64,000 nt of DNA from Amphritea atlantica. Lineage in GTDB: Bacteria > Pseudomonadota > Gammaproteobacteria > Pseudomonadales > Balneatricaceae. Positions 1 through 8,571 of this stretch are shown piece after piece. The first letter of the stretch is position 1. Each line of letters starts with the position of its first letter. A model generated the notes under the pieces. It ran no database searches. It was not told the origin of the DNA and worked only from the letters and a program-made list of their open reading frames with translations. The DNA lies in contig NZ_JAHKQE010000014.1 of assembly GCF_018860855.1 (NCBI RefSeq), positions 124,001 to 188,000 of the forward strand, in the 5' to 3' direction. A program made the translations under genes and the position numbers.

Positions 1-60
1 TTTTGGTCCCAATAGAAAGTGCACGCTAAGCTAAAAAGCCGATTACATAAAAATAGTTAT

Positions 61-93
61 AAAAAAAGCACGTGTTATAACGTGCTTTTTTAT
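61..93 (-). terminator. Intrinsic terminator after glnN (bidirectional)
   Basis: A hairpin with arms AGCACGT and ACGTGCT around a short GTTATA loop is flanked by runs of A on the left and T on the right, so it can end transcription from either side. It lies about 50 bases past the glnN stop on the minus strand. The first 60 bases of the window contain no gene that I can support. Confidence 0.8.
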
Positions 94-141
94 TGCTGCG
101 CTCAGTCGAACGCAGCAATTGACTGCAATACCGCGTGTTTA

Positions 142-2295
142 TTATTTAATAAACAGCATTTCACGGTATTTAGGCAGAGGCCAGAGGCTATCATCAACCA
201 GCATTTCCAACTGATCGGCAGCGCTACGTACTTTCAGCATTAGGCTACAAACATCCGTTGCAAGGAACTGCATATGAGCTTCAGTAGATTCAAACTCTTC
301 TGTTGCCAATGCTGCGCTGAGTTCTTCAACCGCAGCCATCATCGCATTGGCGGCATCAGCGACTTTCTCTGCAGGAGAGAACGTCAGTGTCACACCGGTC
401 GCGGCGATATTCGACAAGTAGTTAATGGCTGCTGGGTAGATGATCGTGGTTGCCATTTCGACAACCAGTTTCGCTTCTACTTCAATAGAAAGAACATATT
501 GCTCGGCATATACTTCAAAGCGGCTAGCCAGTTCTGCTGGTGTAAAGACGCCAGTATTGGCGAACAGGTCGATCACTTCCTGAGTTTTAAAGGCAGGTAG
601 TGCATCCGCAGTGGTTGGGATGTTTTTCAGACCATGCTTCTCAACAGCGTCTGTATGCCACTGGGAAGAGTAGCCGTCGCCACCAAAGACAACTTTGCCG
701 TGCTCTTCCATCAGCTCTTGCAGCACAGTAAATACAGCTGCTGTTTTGTCGGCGTTAGCCGCCAATGCTGTTTCGAGTTTCGCTGCAATCCATTCAAGTG
801 AATCAGCCAGCATGGTATTCATTGCGACCAATGGGCCAGAGACCGATTGAGATGAACCGACTGCACGGAATTCAAAACGGTTACCGGTAAAGGCAAACGG
901 TGAAGTACGGTTACGGTCGCCTGGGTCACGATCAAATTTCAGGATCTGTGACAGGCCAATATCCATCTGTCCACCCGTCGTTGGCACGTGAAGCGCACCG
1001 GTTCTGATGTCATCAAATACTTTTTCCAGTTGATCACCCAGATAAACAGATAGGATAGCTGGAGGCGCTTCGTTAGCACCTAAGCGATGGTCGTTGGCAG
1101 CGGAAGCAATAACAGCCCGCAATAGTGATCCATATTTGTGCACGCCGCGAATTACCGCACCACAAAAGAGCAGGAAGTTTAGGTTTTCGTTTGGTGTGTT
1201 ACCAGGATCGAGCAGGTTACCTTGGGTCGCATTGCCTACAGACCAGTTAACATGCTTGCCTGAGCCATTAATGCCGGCAAAAGGTTTCTCATGTAATAGG
1301 CAGATAAAGCCATGACGTTTAGCGGTATTTTTCAGCAAAGTCATCAATAATTGCTGATGGTCAGAGGCTACATTGGCCGCTTCAAAGTACGGAGCGATCT
1401 CAAATTGGCCTGGAGCTACTTCGTTATGGTGCGTTTTAGCCGGAATTCCCAGACAATAGAGTCTATCTTCCAGATCTTGCATGAAAACCTGCACACGTTC
1501 AGGTATTGCACCAAAATAGTGATCATCGAATTCCTGACCTTTAGCAGGTGAAGCACCAAACAGTGTTCTACCGGCTAGCAATAGGTCGGGACGAGCGTTG
1601 GCGAATTTTTCATCAATCAGGAAGTATTCCTGTTCTGCACCACAGCTTGAGTTGAGGGTAGCGATCTCTGTTTCGCCCATCAACGCCAATACTTTTTGTG
1701 CTGCGCTATCCATTGCAGCATTTGAGCGTAGCAGTGGAATTTTCTTATCCAAGGCTTCACCTGTCCAAGACATGAAGACACTTGGAATCATCAATACAGC
1801 ACCGTTAGCGGTATGCATGATGTAGGCTGGGCTGGTTGGATCCCATGCGGTATAACCGCGAGCCGCATTGGTCATCCGCAGGCTGCCGTTCGGGAAAGAT
1901 GAACCATCTGGCTCGCCTTTGATCAGCAAACTGCCGGTAAATTCTGTGATTGCGGTGCCATCAGCGTTGGTAACGACAAAACCGTCGTGCTTCTCTGCGG
2001 TGGCATTGGTCATTGGATAGAAGATGTGTGAGAAGAACTTAGCACCTTTAGCCATGGCCCAGTCTTTCATAGCGGCTGCGACAACATCAGCAACGGCTAG
2101 CTCTAATTCAGAACCGGTTTGTACTGTTTTTTTGATAGCTTTAAAAGCAGCTTTGGAAAGCGATTCTTCCATCTGTTGCAGACCAAACACATCAGACGCC
2201 CAGATCTCTTTTAGTGGGGCTGTCATGGTGGTGGTGTAGGGTGCAGCATTGGTGATTTCTTTAACTGCACTCAAACGTGATTCATTTCTGCTCAT
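142..2295 (-). CDS. glnN: Glutamine synthetase type III
   Basis: Makes glutamine from glutamate, ammonia and ATP in the cytosol. About 717 residues, the size of the type III (GlnN) family and far longer than the ~470-residue GlnA. Sequence shows the GSIII core including the NRTSPFAFTGNRFEFRAVGS stretch and a KTHHNEVAPGQFEIAP substrate/metal-binding stretch, followed by the long helical C-terminal region typical of this type. An upstream in-frame start would add 19 residues, but the ATG at 2295 has an AGGGG ribosome site at good spacing, so I start there. Monocistronic, with its own terminator. GSIII is less common than GlnA in Gammaproteobacteria, so it is probably an additional enzyme, perhaps for nitrogen limitation (inference). 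Confidence 0.95.
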   Translation of the reverse strand: MSRNESRLSAVKEITNAAPYTTTMTAPLKEIWASDVFGLQQMEESLSKAAFKAIKKTVQTGSELELAVADVVAAAMKDWAMAKGAKFFSHIFYPMTNATAEKHDGFVVTNADGTAITEFTGSLLIKGEPDGSSFPNGSLRMTNAARGYTAWDPTSPAYIMHTANGAVLMIPSVFMSWTGEALDKKIPLLRSNAAMDSAAQKVLALMGETEIATLNSSCGAEQEYFLIDEKFANARPDLLLAGRTLFGASPAKGQEFDDHYFGAIPERVQVFMQDLEDRLYCLGIPAKTHHNEVAPGQFEIAPYFEAANVASDHQQLLMTLLKNTAKRHGFICLLHEKPFAGINGSGKHVNWSVGNATQGNLLDPGNTPNENLNFLLFCGAVIRGVHKYGSLLRAVIASAANDHRLGANEAPPAILSVYLGDQLEKVFDDIRTGALHVPTTGGQMDIGLSQILKFDRDPGDRNRTSPFAFTGNRFEFRAVGSSQSVSGPLVAMNTMLADSLEWIAAKLETALAANADKTAAVFTVLQELMEEHGKVVFGGDGYSSQWHTDAVEKHGLKNIPTTADALPAFKTQEVIDLFANTGVFTPAELASRFEVYAEQYVLSIEVEAKLVVEMATTIIYPAAINYLSNIAATGVTLTFSPAEKVADAANAMMAAVEELSAALATEEFESTEAHMQFLATDVCSLMLKVRSAADQLEMLVDDSLWPLPKYREMLFIK

Positions 2296-2547
2296 CTTTT
2301 TCCCCTGCATCCAAATTTTCCAGTGGATTTTAGTTGGTATGGGTTTTAGCAACCCAGATATTTAATGTGAATTAATGATAGGTATTAAAGTAAGCAATAA
2401 TCGAACCAATCTTATGATTTGTATCGATTCGATTGGCGGGAAAGGCAGGTAGTTTGTTTTGGGTACTTAGAGCTGACCGAGAGCTGATCGATAATTATGG
2501 AAGGACAGGACATCGGTATTGCGAATGCCCTGTTTTTGACGAAGGTG

Positions 2548-4275
2548 TTAAGCCTTACCGAGTTGCATCTGTGGATCTCGTATAAAGCTCACTGTCGCAA
2601 TCTCCTGTGCCTGAAAGCTTTGTATAGTTAACTTGGCCGCCTCAATTTTTAGATGGTTGCCGATCTCTAATGGTTTAACCGTCTGTTTTAAATAGTCACT
2701 CAAGCTGGTGGTGTCGCAGGGACCAATAATGATGCCGTAGGACCTGAAGATATCTTCAAGGGTGGATGAACCCTTTAATAGTAGTTCTTCATTAGGCAGG
2801 TCGGTGGCTAGGCTCGGGGCTATGGTTGAAAAAATACAGTCAACAAATGGCCGCAAGCCGGGTTTCAGCACAATAAACAGATGATCCTCTGTTTGTAGTT
2901 TGCTGGAACCTCGTGGCGGGAATACATCATTTCCTCTGGTTATCATGGCCACTACAGCCCCCTCGGGTAGAGCCAACTGAGAGATAGTAAGATCGAGTGC
3001 TTTCGAGTTTTCTCCCAATGTATACCGGACGATTTCAGTATCGATATTGGCCAATGCCGCTATTTCCAGTGTCGCAGAAGGCGTAGCAGGTGGCGGCTCA
3101 ATTAGCTTCAGTTTTCGTGCCATCCAAGGGAGTGTTGAGCCCTGTAGTGTGGCGGATATTAACACCACAAAGAAGACAACATTAAAGAGCAGATCTGCTT
3201 GGGGTAGGCCAAATATGAGTGGGAATATGGCGAGAATAATCGGCACCGATCCTCGCAAACCCACCCAGGAAACTAAGCCTATTTCTCGTTTATTAAAACC
3301 AAAGAAGGCTAGCAGAGGAGCGACGGCGAGTGGGCGGGCGACAAAGATCAGTACTAAGGCGATCAATAAGCCTTCGCGCCAGACCTGAATCAGCGAAGTA
3401 GGTGTTACCAGCAGACCGAGCATCACGAACATGCCGATTTGGCTAAGCCAGGCTAAACCGTCGTGAAATAGAAAGGTTGCCCGTTGATAAACAAATCGAC
3501 CATTACCAATAATGACGCCGGTAATAAAAATGGAGAAGAAGCCGCTGCCGCCGAGTGTTGCTGATACACCAAAAGAGAGTAATCCGCAGGCTGACACCAT
3601 GACCGGATAGAGGCCCGGGGCTTGCAGTGAAATACGGTTAAATAGCTTAACTGCGGGATAGCCTATCGCTAAGCCAATAATACTCCCCACACCCATCTGT
3701 TGGACAAATAAGATCAGTAGTTCTGTGCCGGGCATGGCATTGGTGGTGACGAGTTGTAATAGACCGATGGTGAGGAAAATCGCCATCGGGTCGTTGGATG
3801 CACTTTCTATTTCTAGAGTAGATTTTAGGCGCGGGCTTAGGTGGATGCCGGCATTTCGTAAAATCGTGAATACCGCAGCGGCATCGGTTGAGCCGACAAT
3901 TGCTCCTAATAGGAAGCCGACAGGCAGTGATAGGTCTAAAATATAGGCGGCGGCCAGTCCAGTGATACCTGCAGTGATCGCCACGCCTAAGGTTGCCAGT
4001 GCGCTGGCGGGTTTCCAGACCAGTTTGATCGACGATAGCGAGGTTTGTAAGCCGCCATCAAAGAGAATGATGGCCAGCGCTATTGTGCCCAATGCATGAG
4101 CGGTATCCACATCGTTGAATTGAATTCTACCAATGCCATCTTCACCCGCCAACATGCCGACTCCGAGGAAGATCACCAGTACCGGCAAGCCAATCCGAGG
4201 GGAAAGCTTACTGGTAATAACCCCAGTAAACAGCAGCACCGCAGCAATAAGAATCTGATGATCAATGGGAAACAT
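2548..4275 (-). CDS. nhaP2: CPA1 potassium/proton antiporter (NhaP2/CvrA-like)
   Basis: Inner-membrane monovalent cation/proton exchanger of the CPA1 family. About 575 residues: a hydrophobic Na/H-exchanger domain of roughly 12 membrane segments (residues ~5-390), containing the GSTDAAAVFTIL motif whose acidic residue is essential for exchange in this family, then a cytosolic TrkA-C-like domain (~400-490) and a further C-terminal segment, as in NhaP2/CvrA. An in-frame start 9 codons upstream exists, but the ATG at 4275 is preceded by AAAGGACG and begins directly with the first membrane segment. Cation specificity (K+ versus Na+) cannot be read from sequence; NhaP2 of Vibrio is K+/H+, so I favour K+. 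Confidence 0.9.
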   Translation of the reverse strand: MFPIDHQILIAAVLLFTGVITSKLSPRIGLPVLVIFLGVGMLAGEDGIGRIQFNDVDTAHALGTIALAIILFDGGLQTSLSSIKLVWKPASALATLGVAITAGITGLAAAYILDLSLPVGFLLGAIVGSTDAAAVFTILRNAGIHLSPRLKSTLEIESASNDPMAIFLTIGLLQLVTTNAMPGTELLILFVQQMGVGSIIGLAIGYPAVKLFNRISLQAPGLYPVMVSACGLLSFGVSATLGGSGFFSIFITGVIIGNGRFVYQRATFLFHDGLAWLSQIGMFVMLGLLVTPTSLIQVWREGLLIALVLIFVARPLAVAPLLAFFGFNKREIGLVSWVGLRGSVPIILAIFPLIFGLPQADLLFNVVFFVVLISATLQGSTLPWMARKLKLIEPPPATPSATLEIAALANIDTEIVRYTLGENSKALDLTISQLALPEGAVVAMITRGNDVFPPRGSSKLQTEDHLFIVLKPGLRPFVDCIFSTIAPSLATDLPNEELLLKGSSTLEDIFRSYGIIIGPCDTTSLSDYLKQTVKPLEIGNHLKIEAAKLTIQSFQAQEIATVSFIRDPQMQLGKA

Positions 4276-4649
4276 GAAGCGTCCTTTCGTGAAAAATGGC
4301 AAAAATATTATCGAATCACCGTTTGGTGAGCCTAATAAAAATCTGCGAACTTAGCTGCTATTGTTAGTCCGTTAAAACCGCTTAGTGTTCAACGTGCGTT
4401 ATATATAAGGGCGTTTACAGTTTAACCAATCCATGTGATGAATTGTTTTCAGTTTAAAGTTATACCGCTTGCGAGGAGAGCGGCCGGTGTGATTGAGCTT
4501 TAACATGAGAATTAAGCTGCCCTTAATTTTGCACCGCCTCACCGATGCAGCGATAACCCAGTGGTAAGCTAATGGCACGTTGTTGCATGAGGCATGGCTG
4601 CGTTTATCTATTTTCCTGCTCTATTCGCTGAATGGCTTAGCGATCAGCT
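4276..4649. other. Intergenic region, antiporter promoter side
   Basis: 374 bases between the antiporter start and the ybfF stop. It must hold the antiporter promoter. The only clear structure is a short AT-rich hairpin (arms AATTAAG and CTTAATT, around 4510-4528). I see no gene in it. Confidence 0.5.
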
Positions 4650-5411
4650 TTACTTCATTAAATAGTTTAAAACCAATTTAGTAAAGATGGCCGCTTTTTC
4701 CGCATGGGGCCAATGGCCTGATCCTTGAATCATTCGATAGTCGGCTTTAGGAAACAGCGCCAGTATCTGGTCACGGTAATCAGGGGTGATGTAGTCGGAA
4801 TTTTCGCCTTTAATAAACAACACGGGTTTATCGAATGCGGGGCCGCAAGGGGCTTTGCTGATCTCGTCGTAACAGGCTTCCAGCGTTGGTAAGTTCATGC
4901 GCCAAGCAAACTGTTTTGCTTCGTTGCGATATAAGTTCGTGAGGAGAAACTGCCGCACAGCGAGTTCAGGAATGGACTGGCTAAGCTGCTGGTCAGCTTC
5001 TCGGCGAGAGGTTAGGTGTTCTAGGTCGACAGCATTGAGTCCGGCGAACACTTCACTGTGATGGTTCGGGTATTGAACTGGGGCAATATCAACAATGATC
5101 AGTTTGTCGACACGCTGAGGGTTATTCATCGCTACTTGCATCGCGACTTTTCCGCCCATTGAGTGACCTAAGATATGGGCGCTCGTCAGTCCCTGTTGAT
5201 CCATCAGTTCGATGATGTCAGCGGCCATTTCAGGGTAGCTCATAGTCTGCGTATGAGGTGAGCGGCCATGGTTACGTAGGTCAACGGCATAGACGGTGTA
5301 ATGTTCCGCCAGTGCTTTGGTTTGTCCGCTCCAGTTCTGCAGCGTGCCAAACAGGCCGTGAATAATAATCAGCGGTGCTCCGCTACCGGTAATCTGCAGG
5401 TTTAGGTGCAT
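4650..5411 (-). CDS. ybfF: Alpha/beta-hydrolase, YbfF-type esterase
   Basis: Cytosolic alpha/beta-hydrolase of about 253 residues. The oxyanion-hole segment HGLFGTLQNW, the DLRNHGRS stretch and the nucleophile elbow GHSMGG match the YbfF esterase family; a late GSGHWPHAEK segment supplies the catalytic His. Family members hydrolyse acyl-CoA and short esters in vitro; the physiological substrate is not established. Three in-frame starts exist; the ATG at 5411 has GGAG seven bases upstream and is chosen. The ribosome site sits immediately after the U-tract of the terminator that follows fklB, so the gene either relies on read-through or on a promoter inside fklB. Confidence 0.85.
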   Translation of the reverse strand: MHLNLQITGSGAPLIIIHGLFGTLQNWSGQTKALAEHYTVYAVDLRNHGRSPHTQTMSYPEMAADIIELMDQQGLTSAHILGHSMGGKVAMQVAMNNPQRVDKLIIVDIAPVQYPNHHSEVFAGLNAVDLEHLTSRREADQQLSQSIPELAVRQFLLTNLYRNEAKQFAWRMNLPTLEACYDEISKAPCGPAFDKPVLFIKGENSDYITPDYRDQILALFPKADYRMIQGSGHWPHAEKAAIFTKLVLNYLMK

Positions 5412-5422
5412 TGTTTTCTCCA

Positions 5423-5458
5423 TAAAAAAAGACCGGGGCATACGCGACCGGTCTTTAT
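5423..5458 (-). terminator. Intrinsic terminator between fklB and ybfF
   Basis: Read on the minus strand: arm AAAGACCGG, loop of about ten bases, arm CCGGTCTTT, then a run of T. It ends fklB transcription but its U-tract runs straight into the ybfF ribosome binding site. Confidence 0.85.
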
Positions 5459-5480
5459 TACATCAGATGTGAGTTCCCAG

Positions 5481-6107
5481 TTACAGGATTTCTAACAGCT
5501 CAACATCAAAGACCAGTGTTGCGTACGGTGGGATACCGCCGGGTGAACCCTGTGCGCCGTATGCCAGTTGATACGGAACAGTCAGACGCCATTTGGCACC
5601 TTTAGTCATCATTTGTAGTGCTTCAGTCCAACCAGCGATAACGCCGCCGACTGGGAATTCTGCAGGCTGACCACGCTCGTAAGAGCTGTCAAATACTTTA
5701 CCATCGGTGAATGTACCGTGGTAGTGAGTGCGAACAGTCGATTCAGCGGTAGGGCTTTCGCCACCTTCTTCACCGGCAGTAATGATTTCGTACTGCAGGC
5801 CTGAATCCGTCACGAAAATCTCTTCACGCAGGGCATTTTTTTGCAGATACAGTTCGCCTTCAGCAGCAGCTACTTTCGCCTGCTCTTCAGCTTTTGCTTG
5901 CATGCTTGCTTGGATCTCGTTAAACGCAGCCTGAATTTTATCGCCTTCGATGCTCAGTGCTTCACCGGCAAATGCTTCTTTAATACCCGCAATAACGGCA
6001 TTTAATTCTACGCCGTCGAAGCTTTGGGTTGCGATGTGATCGCCCATCTGACGGCCGATACCGTAGCTAGCGATCTGTTCAGTTGTTTCAAATTTAATTT
6101 CAGACAT
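5481..6107 (-). CDS. fklB: FKBP-type peptidyl-prolyl cis-trans isomerase
   Basis: Catalyses cis-trans isomerisation of prolyl bonds. 208 residues, matching E. coli FklB (about 206). An N-terminal helical dimerisation part (~1-95, charged and Ala/Glu/Gln-rich) precedes the FKBP domain (~110-208), which shows the VRTHYHGTFTDGKVFDSSYERG core, VIAGWTEALQMM, and the final YAYGAQG-like, GIPPYATLVFDVELLEI segment. No signal peptide is visible, so it should be cytosolic like FklB rather than periplasmic like FkpA. A weak ribosome site precedes the ATG. Confidence 0.93.
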   Translation of the reverse strand: MSEIKFETTEQIASYGIGRQMGDHIATQSFDGVELNAVIAGIKEAFAGEALSIEGDKIQAAFNEIQASMQAKAEEQAKVAAAEGELYLQKNALREEIFVTDSGLQYEIITAGEEGGESPTAESTVRTHYHGTFTDGKVFDSSYERGQPAEFPVGGVIAGWTEALQMMTKGAKWRLTVPYQLAYGAQGSPGGIPPYATLVFDVELLEIL

Positions 6108-6194
6108 GAGTACTCTGTCGGTTCGATTTTAAAGAACGGCGAAGACTACCATATTCGCCTGCTTATATCTTGCTTACATACGGTTGATTGCGAC

Positions 6195-7025
6195 CTACTG
6201 GGCCACAAAGAGTAGTGGGTCTACCCGAGTATTGTTCAGGCTAACACTCCAGTGAAGATGAGGACCCGTCACGCGGCCGGTTTTGCCAATCTTGCCGATA
6301 CCGTCGCCGGTATTAAGCTGATCGCCGACCTTAACGTCGATTTTACTCATGTGACAGTACATAGTGGTCAAGCCATAGCCATGATCAACGATGACGGTGT
6401 TGCCGTTGAAGAAGTATTCGCCAACAGCAACCACTTTTCCCGGAGCAGGCGCATGGATAGGACCGCCCTGTCCGCCGGCGATATCGAGACCGCTGTGGGG
6501 GTTGCGGGGCTGATCATTAAAAAAGCGTTTCAAGCCGAACGGGCTACTAAAGCGACCGGTCGCAGGTAGATTGAATTGGGCTGTGGATATTGCCGGCGTA
6601 CTCCAAGATTTAAACGCAGCCACCATCTCTTCTTTTTCTCTTTTATAGCGCGCGAGGTCTTGAGTATTGGGATTAACGTGACGCTTGTTAGTGATTGTCA
6701 GGCGTTGTTCTTTATAAGCCTTGTCCTGAATCTTAAAAGGGAAGCGTTTGCCATCGGCTTTCATCAGTTGCTCTTGGCTGGGTTTAGCCGATAGTGGGAT
6801 ACCAATAACGGCTAGCCAAGAAGCTTGATCCGCATACGTGGTGTCTTGGGCAGGGATAACCATGACACGGTTGCCGCGGTACCAAGCCGATGGGGCTGCT
6901 TTCGTGTCTAGCCCACTGAGCGGTATGAGGGCGATCCCCCCAGGTACTCGAGATTCTGTTGGTAGGTCGATCGCTGCCGCTGAAAGACTGAATAATAGGG
7001 CAAACATAAAACTGACAAAGCGCAT
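6195..7025 (-). CDS. Secreted M23-family peptidoglycan metallopeptidase
   Basis: Periplasmic LytM/M23 endopeptidase that probably cuts peptide cross-links in peptidoglycan. 276 residues: a signal peptide (first ~18, ending SLSAAA), a beta-rich N-terminal domain (~20-150), then the peptidase domain. The zinc ligands look complete: His177 and Asp181 in HSGLD, and the HLH motif at ~256-258. So it is a candidate active enzyme, not an EnvC/NlpD-type activator with lost ligands. A clear AAGGACG ribosome site precedes the ATG. It starts only nine bases after the xseA stop, so the two genes are probably cotranscribed. Confidence 0.9.
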   Translation of the reverse strand: MRFVSFMFALLFSLSAAAIDLPTESRVPGGIALIPLSGLDTKAAPSAWYRGNRVMVIPAQDTTYADQASWLAVIGIPLSAKPSQEQLMKADGKRFPFKIQDKAYKEQRLTITNKRHVNPNTQDLARYKREKEEMVAAFKSWSTPAISTAQFNLPATGRFSSPFGLKRFFNDQPRNPHSGLDIAGGQGGPIHAPAPGKVVAVGEYFFNGNTVIVDHGYGLTTMYCHMSKIDVKVGDQLNTGDGIGKIGKTGRVTGPHLHWSVSLNNTRVDPLLFVAQ

Positions 7026-7034
7026 AGGGCGTCC

Positions 7035-8405
7035 TTATTCCTTAATAACCTGAGTGACTCTGCTGATAAAACGGCCGTTGGCGAGCCGAGTTTCAACGCT
7101 GTTATCCATTGCTACATGGTCGATATCTTGTATAACTTTGCCCGTTTGATCCTGAACAATAGCGTAACCCCGATCGAGCGTTGCTAAAGGGCTGACGCTG
7201 TTAAGAGTAGCGGCTAAGCCGGATAATTTTAGCTGGTTCTGTTTTAGTAAACCTTGCATCAGTGTGGTTAGCCGATGTTGCAGTTCATCCTTGCGTTGCT
7301 GCCCAGCGGTTATACGGGGCTGGGGGGAGCAGCGTTGGTAGCGTTGTTGCCATTGACTGAGCTGCTGTTTATGTCGCTCCACGTTGAGTCTGACCGCACG
7401 CTGCATGCGTAGTTCCAGCTCGTCGAGCTTCTGGGCTTGCTCTTTGAGTTTATCACCGGGGTGGCGCAGTCGGGCGCGAGTCCATTGGAGCTTCTGTAGA
7501 TGCTGCTGATGATTGCGTTTCCAAGCTTGGACCAGCCGCTGCTGTATCTGTTGTAGCCGCAGCAGTATTTGTTGTTGATCGGGGCTAATGAGTTCAGCTG
7601 CAGCAGAAGGGGTCGCGGCCCGCAAGTCTGCAACGAAATCGGCGATCGAGACATCCACTTCATGACCGACGGCGCTGATAATCGGAATATGGCTATTGAA
7701 GATGCAGTGTGCAACGATCTCTTCATTAAAGGGCCATAGATCTTCCAGTGAGCCGCCACCACGGCCGACGATCAAAACATCGCAGCGACCATCTTCATTG
7801 GCTAGCTGAATCGCGCTAACGATTTGAGCCGCTGCATCATTGCCTTGAACCGCAGTCGGAAATAACGTCACCGGCAGTGACGGGAAACGTCGTTTCAATA
7901 CCGTAAGAATGTCGTGTACCGCGGCCCCAGTAGGGGAGGTTATCACTCCGAGATGCTTTGGATGCGTAGGTATCGGCTTCTTAAAGGCCGGATCGAACAA
8001 ACCCTGCTGTTGCAGTTTCTGTTTCAGCGCTTCATAGGCTTGCTGTAGCGAGCCAACACCGCTCTCCTCAATAAAGTCGCAGATCAGTTGGTAATCACCT
8101 CGGCCGGGGTACAGGCTGACTTTGGCGCGGACGACCACCTTGTCGCCATTTTTGGCTTTGTATTTGAGGTACTGATTACGGTTGCGGAACATCGCGCAGC
8201 GCACTTGGGCATCTCGGTCTTTTAGAGTGAAGTACCAATGGCCTGAACTGGCTTTAACAACGTTCGACAGCTCACCTTCAACATGAATGGTCAGGAAGGA
8301 GCTCTCTAAAAGAGATTTCACCTGACGGTTCAGTTCGGTAACGCTGAGCGCTTGTGGTGCAGCGCTATGGCGGGATAAATTTGGGGTGTGTGAGTACGAT
8401 TGCAT
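7035..8405 (-). CDS. xseA: Exodeoxyribonuclease VII large subunit
   Basis: Large subunit of the single-strand-specific exonuclease that trims DNA to acid-soluble oligonucleotides; works with XseB, which is not in this window. An OB-fold nucleic-acid-binding domain (~12-110, containing GHWYFTLKDRDAQVRCAMFRN) is followed by the catalytic domain with GVITSPTGAAVHDI, VGRGGGSLEDLWPFNEE and SAVGHEVD, then a long coiled-coil-rich C-terminal part. The open frame extends 38 codons further upstream, but starting at 8405 gives 456 residues, the E. coli length, and leaves room for the divergent guaB promoter; an alternative ATG lies three codons earlier. Confidence 0.93.
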   Translation of the reverse strand: MQSYSHTPNLSRHSAAPQALSVTELNRQVKSLLESSFLTIHVEGELSNVVKASSGHWYFTLKDRDAQVRCAMFRNRNQYLKYKAKNGDKVVVRAKVSLYPGRGDYQLICDFIEESGVGSLQQAYEALKQKLQQQGLFDPAFKKPIPTHPKHLGVITSPTGAAVHDILTVLKRRFPSLPVTLFPTAVQGNDAAAQIVSAIQLANEDGRCDVLIVGRGGGSLEDLWPFNEEIVAHCIFNSHIPIISAVGHEVDVSIADFVADLRAATPSAAAELISPDQQQILLRLQQIQQRLVQAWKRNHQQHLQKLQWTRARLRHPGDKLKEQAQKLDELELRMQRAVRLNVERHKQQLSQWQQRYQRCSPQPRITAGQQRKDELQHRLTTLMQGLLKQNQLKLSGLAATLNSVSPLATLDRGYAIVQDQTGKVIQDIDHVAMDNSVETRLANGRFISRVTQVIKE

Positions 8406-8501
8406 AGTGTGCATCTTAAACCAACCGATCATCGGTTTGTAATGACTGTTTGGCAGAATTGATAAAATGGATAAAAATGGTTGGGAATAGCTGCATTTTG
8501 A

Positions 8502-8530
8502 TTGTCGGACGTGCGACAAAAGGCTATAAT
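8502..8530 (+). promoter_or_regulatory. Predicted sigma-70 promoter of guaB
   Basis: TTGTCG at 8502-8507, a 17-base spacer, then a perfect TATAAT at 8525-8530. It lies about 40 bases before the guaB ATG in the divergent xseA-guaB gap. Confidence 0.7.
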
Positions 8531-8571
8531 CCCGCGTCTTATTTTTTTAGACACTACAGGCAATCTCACTC

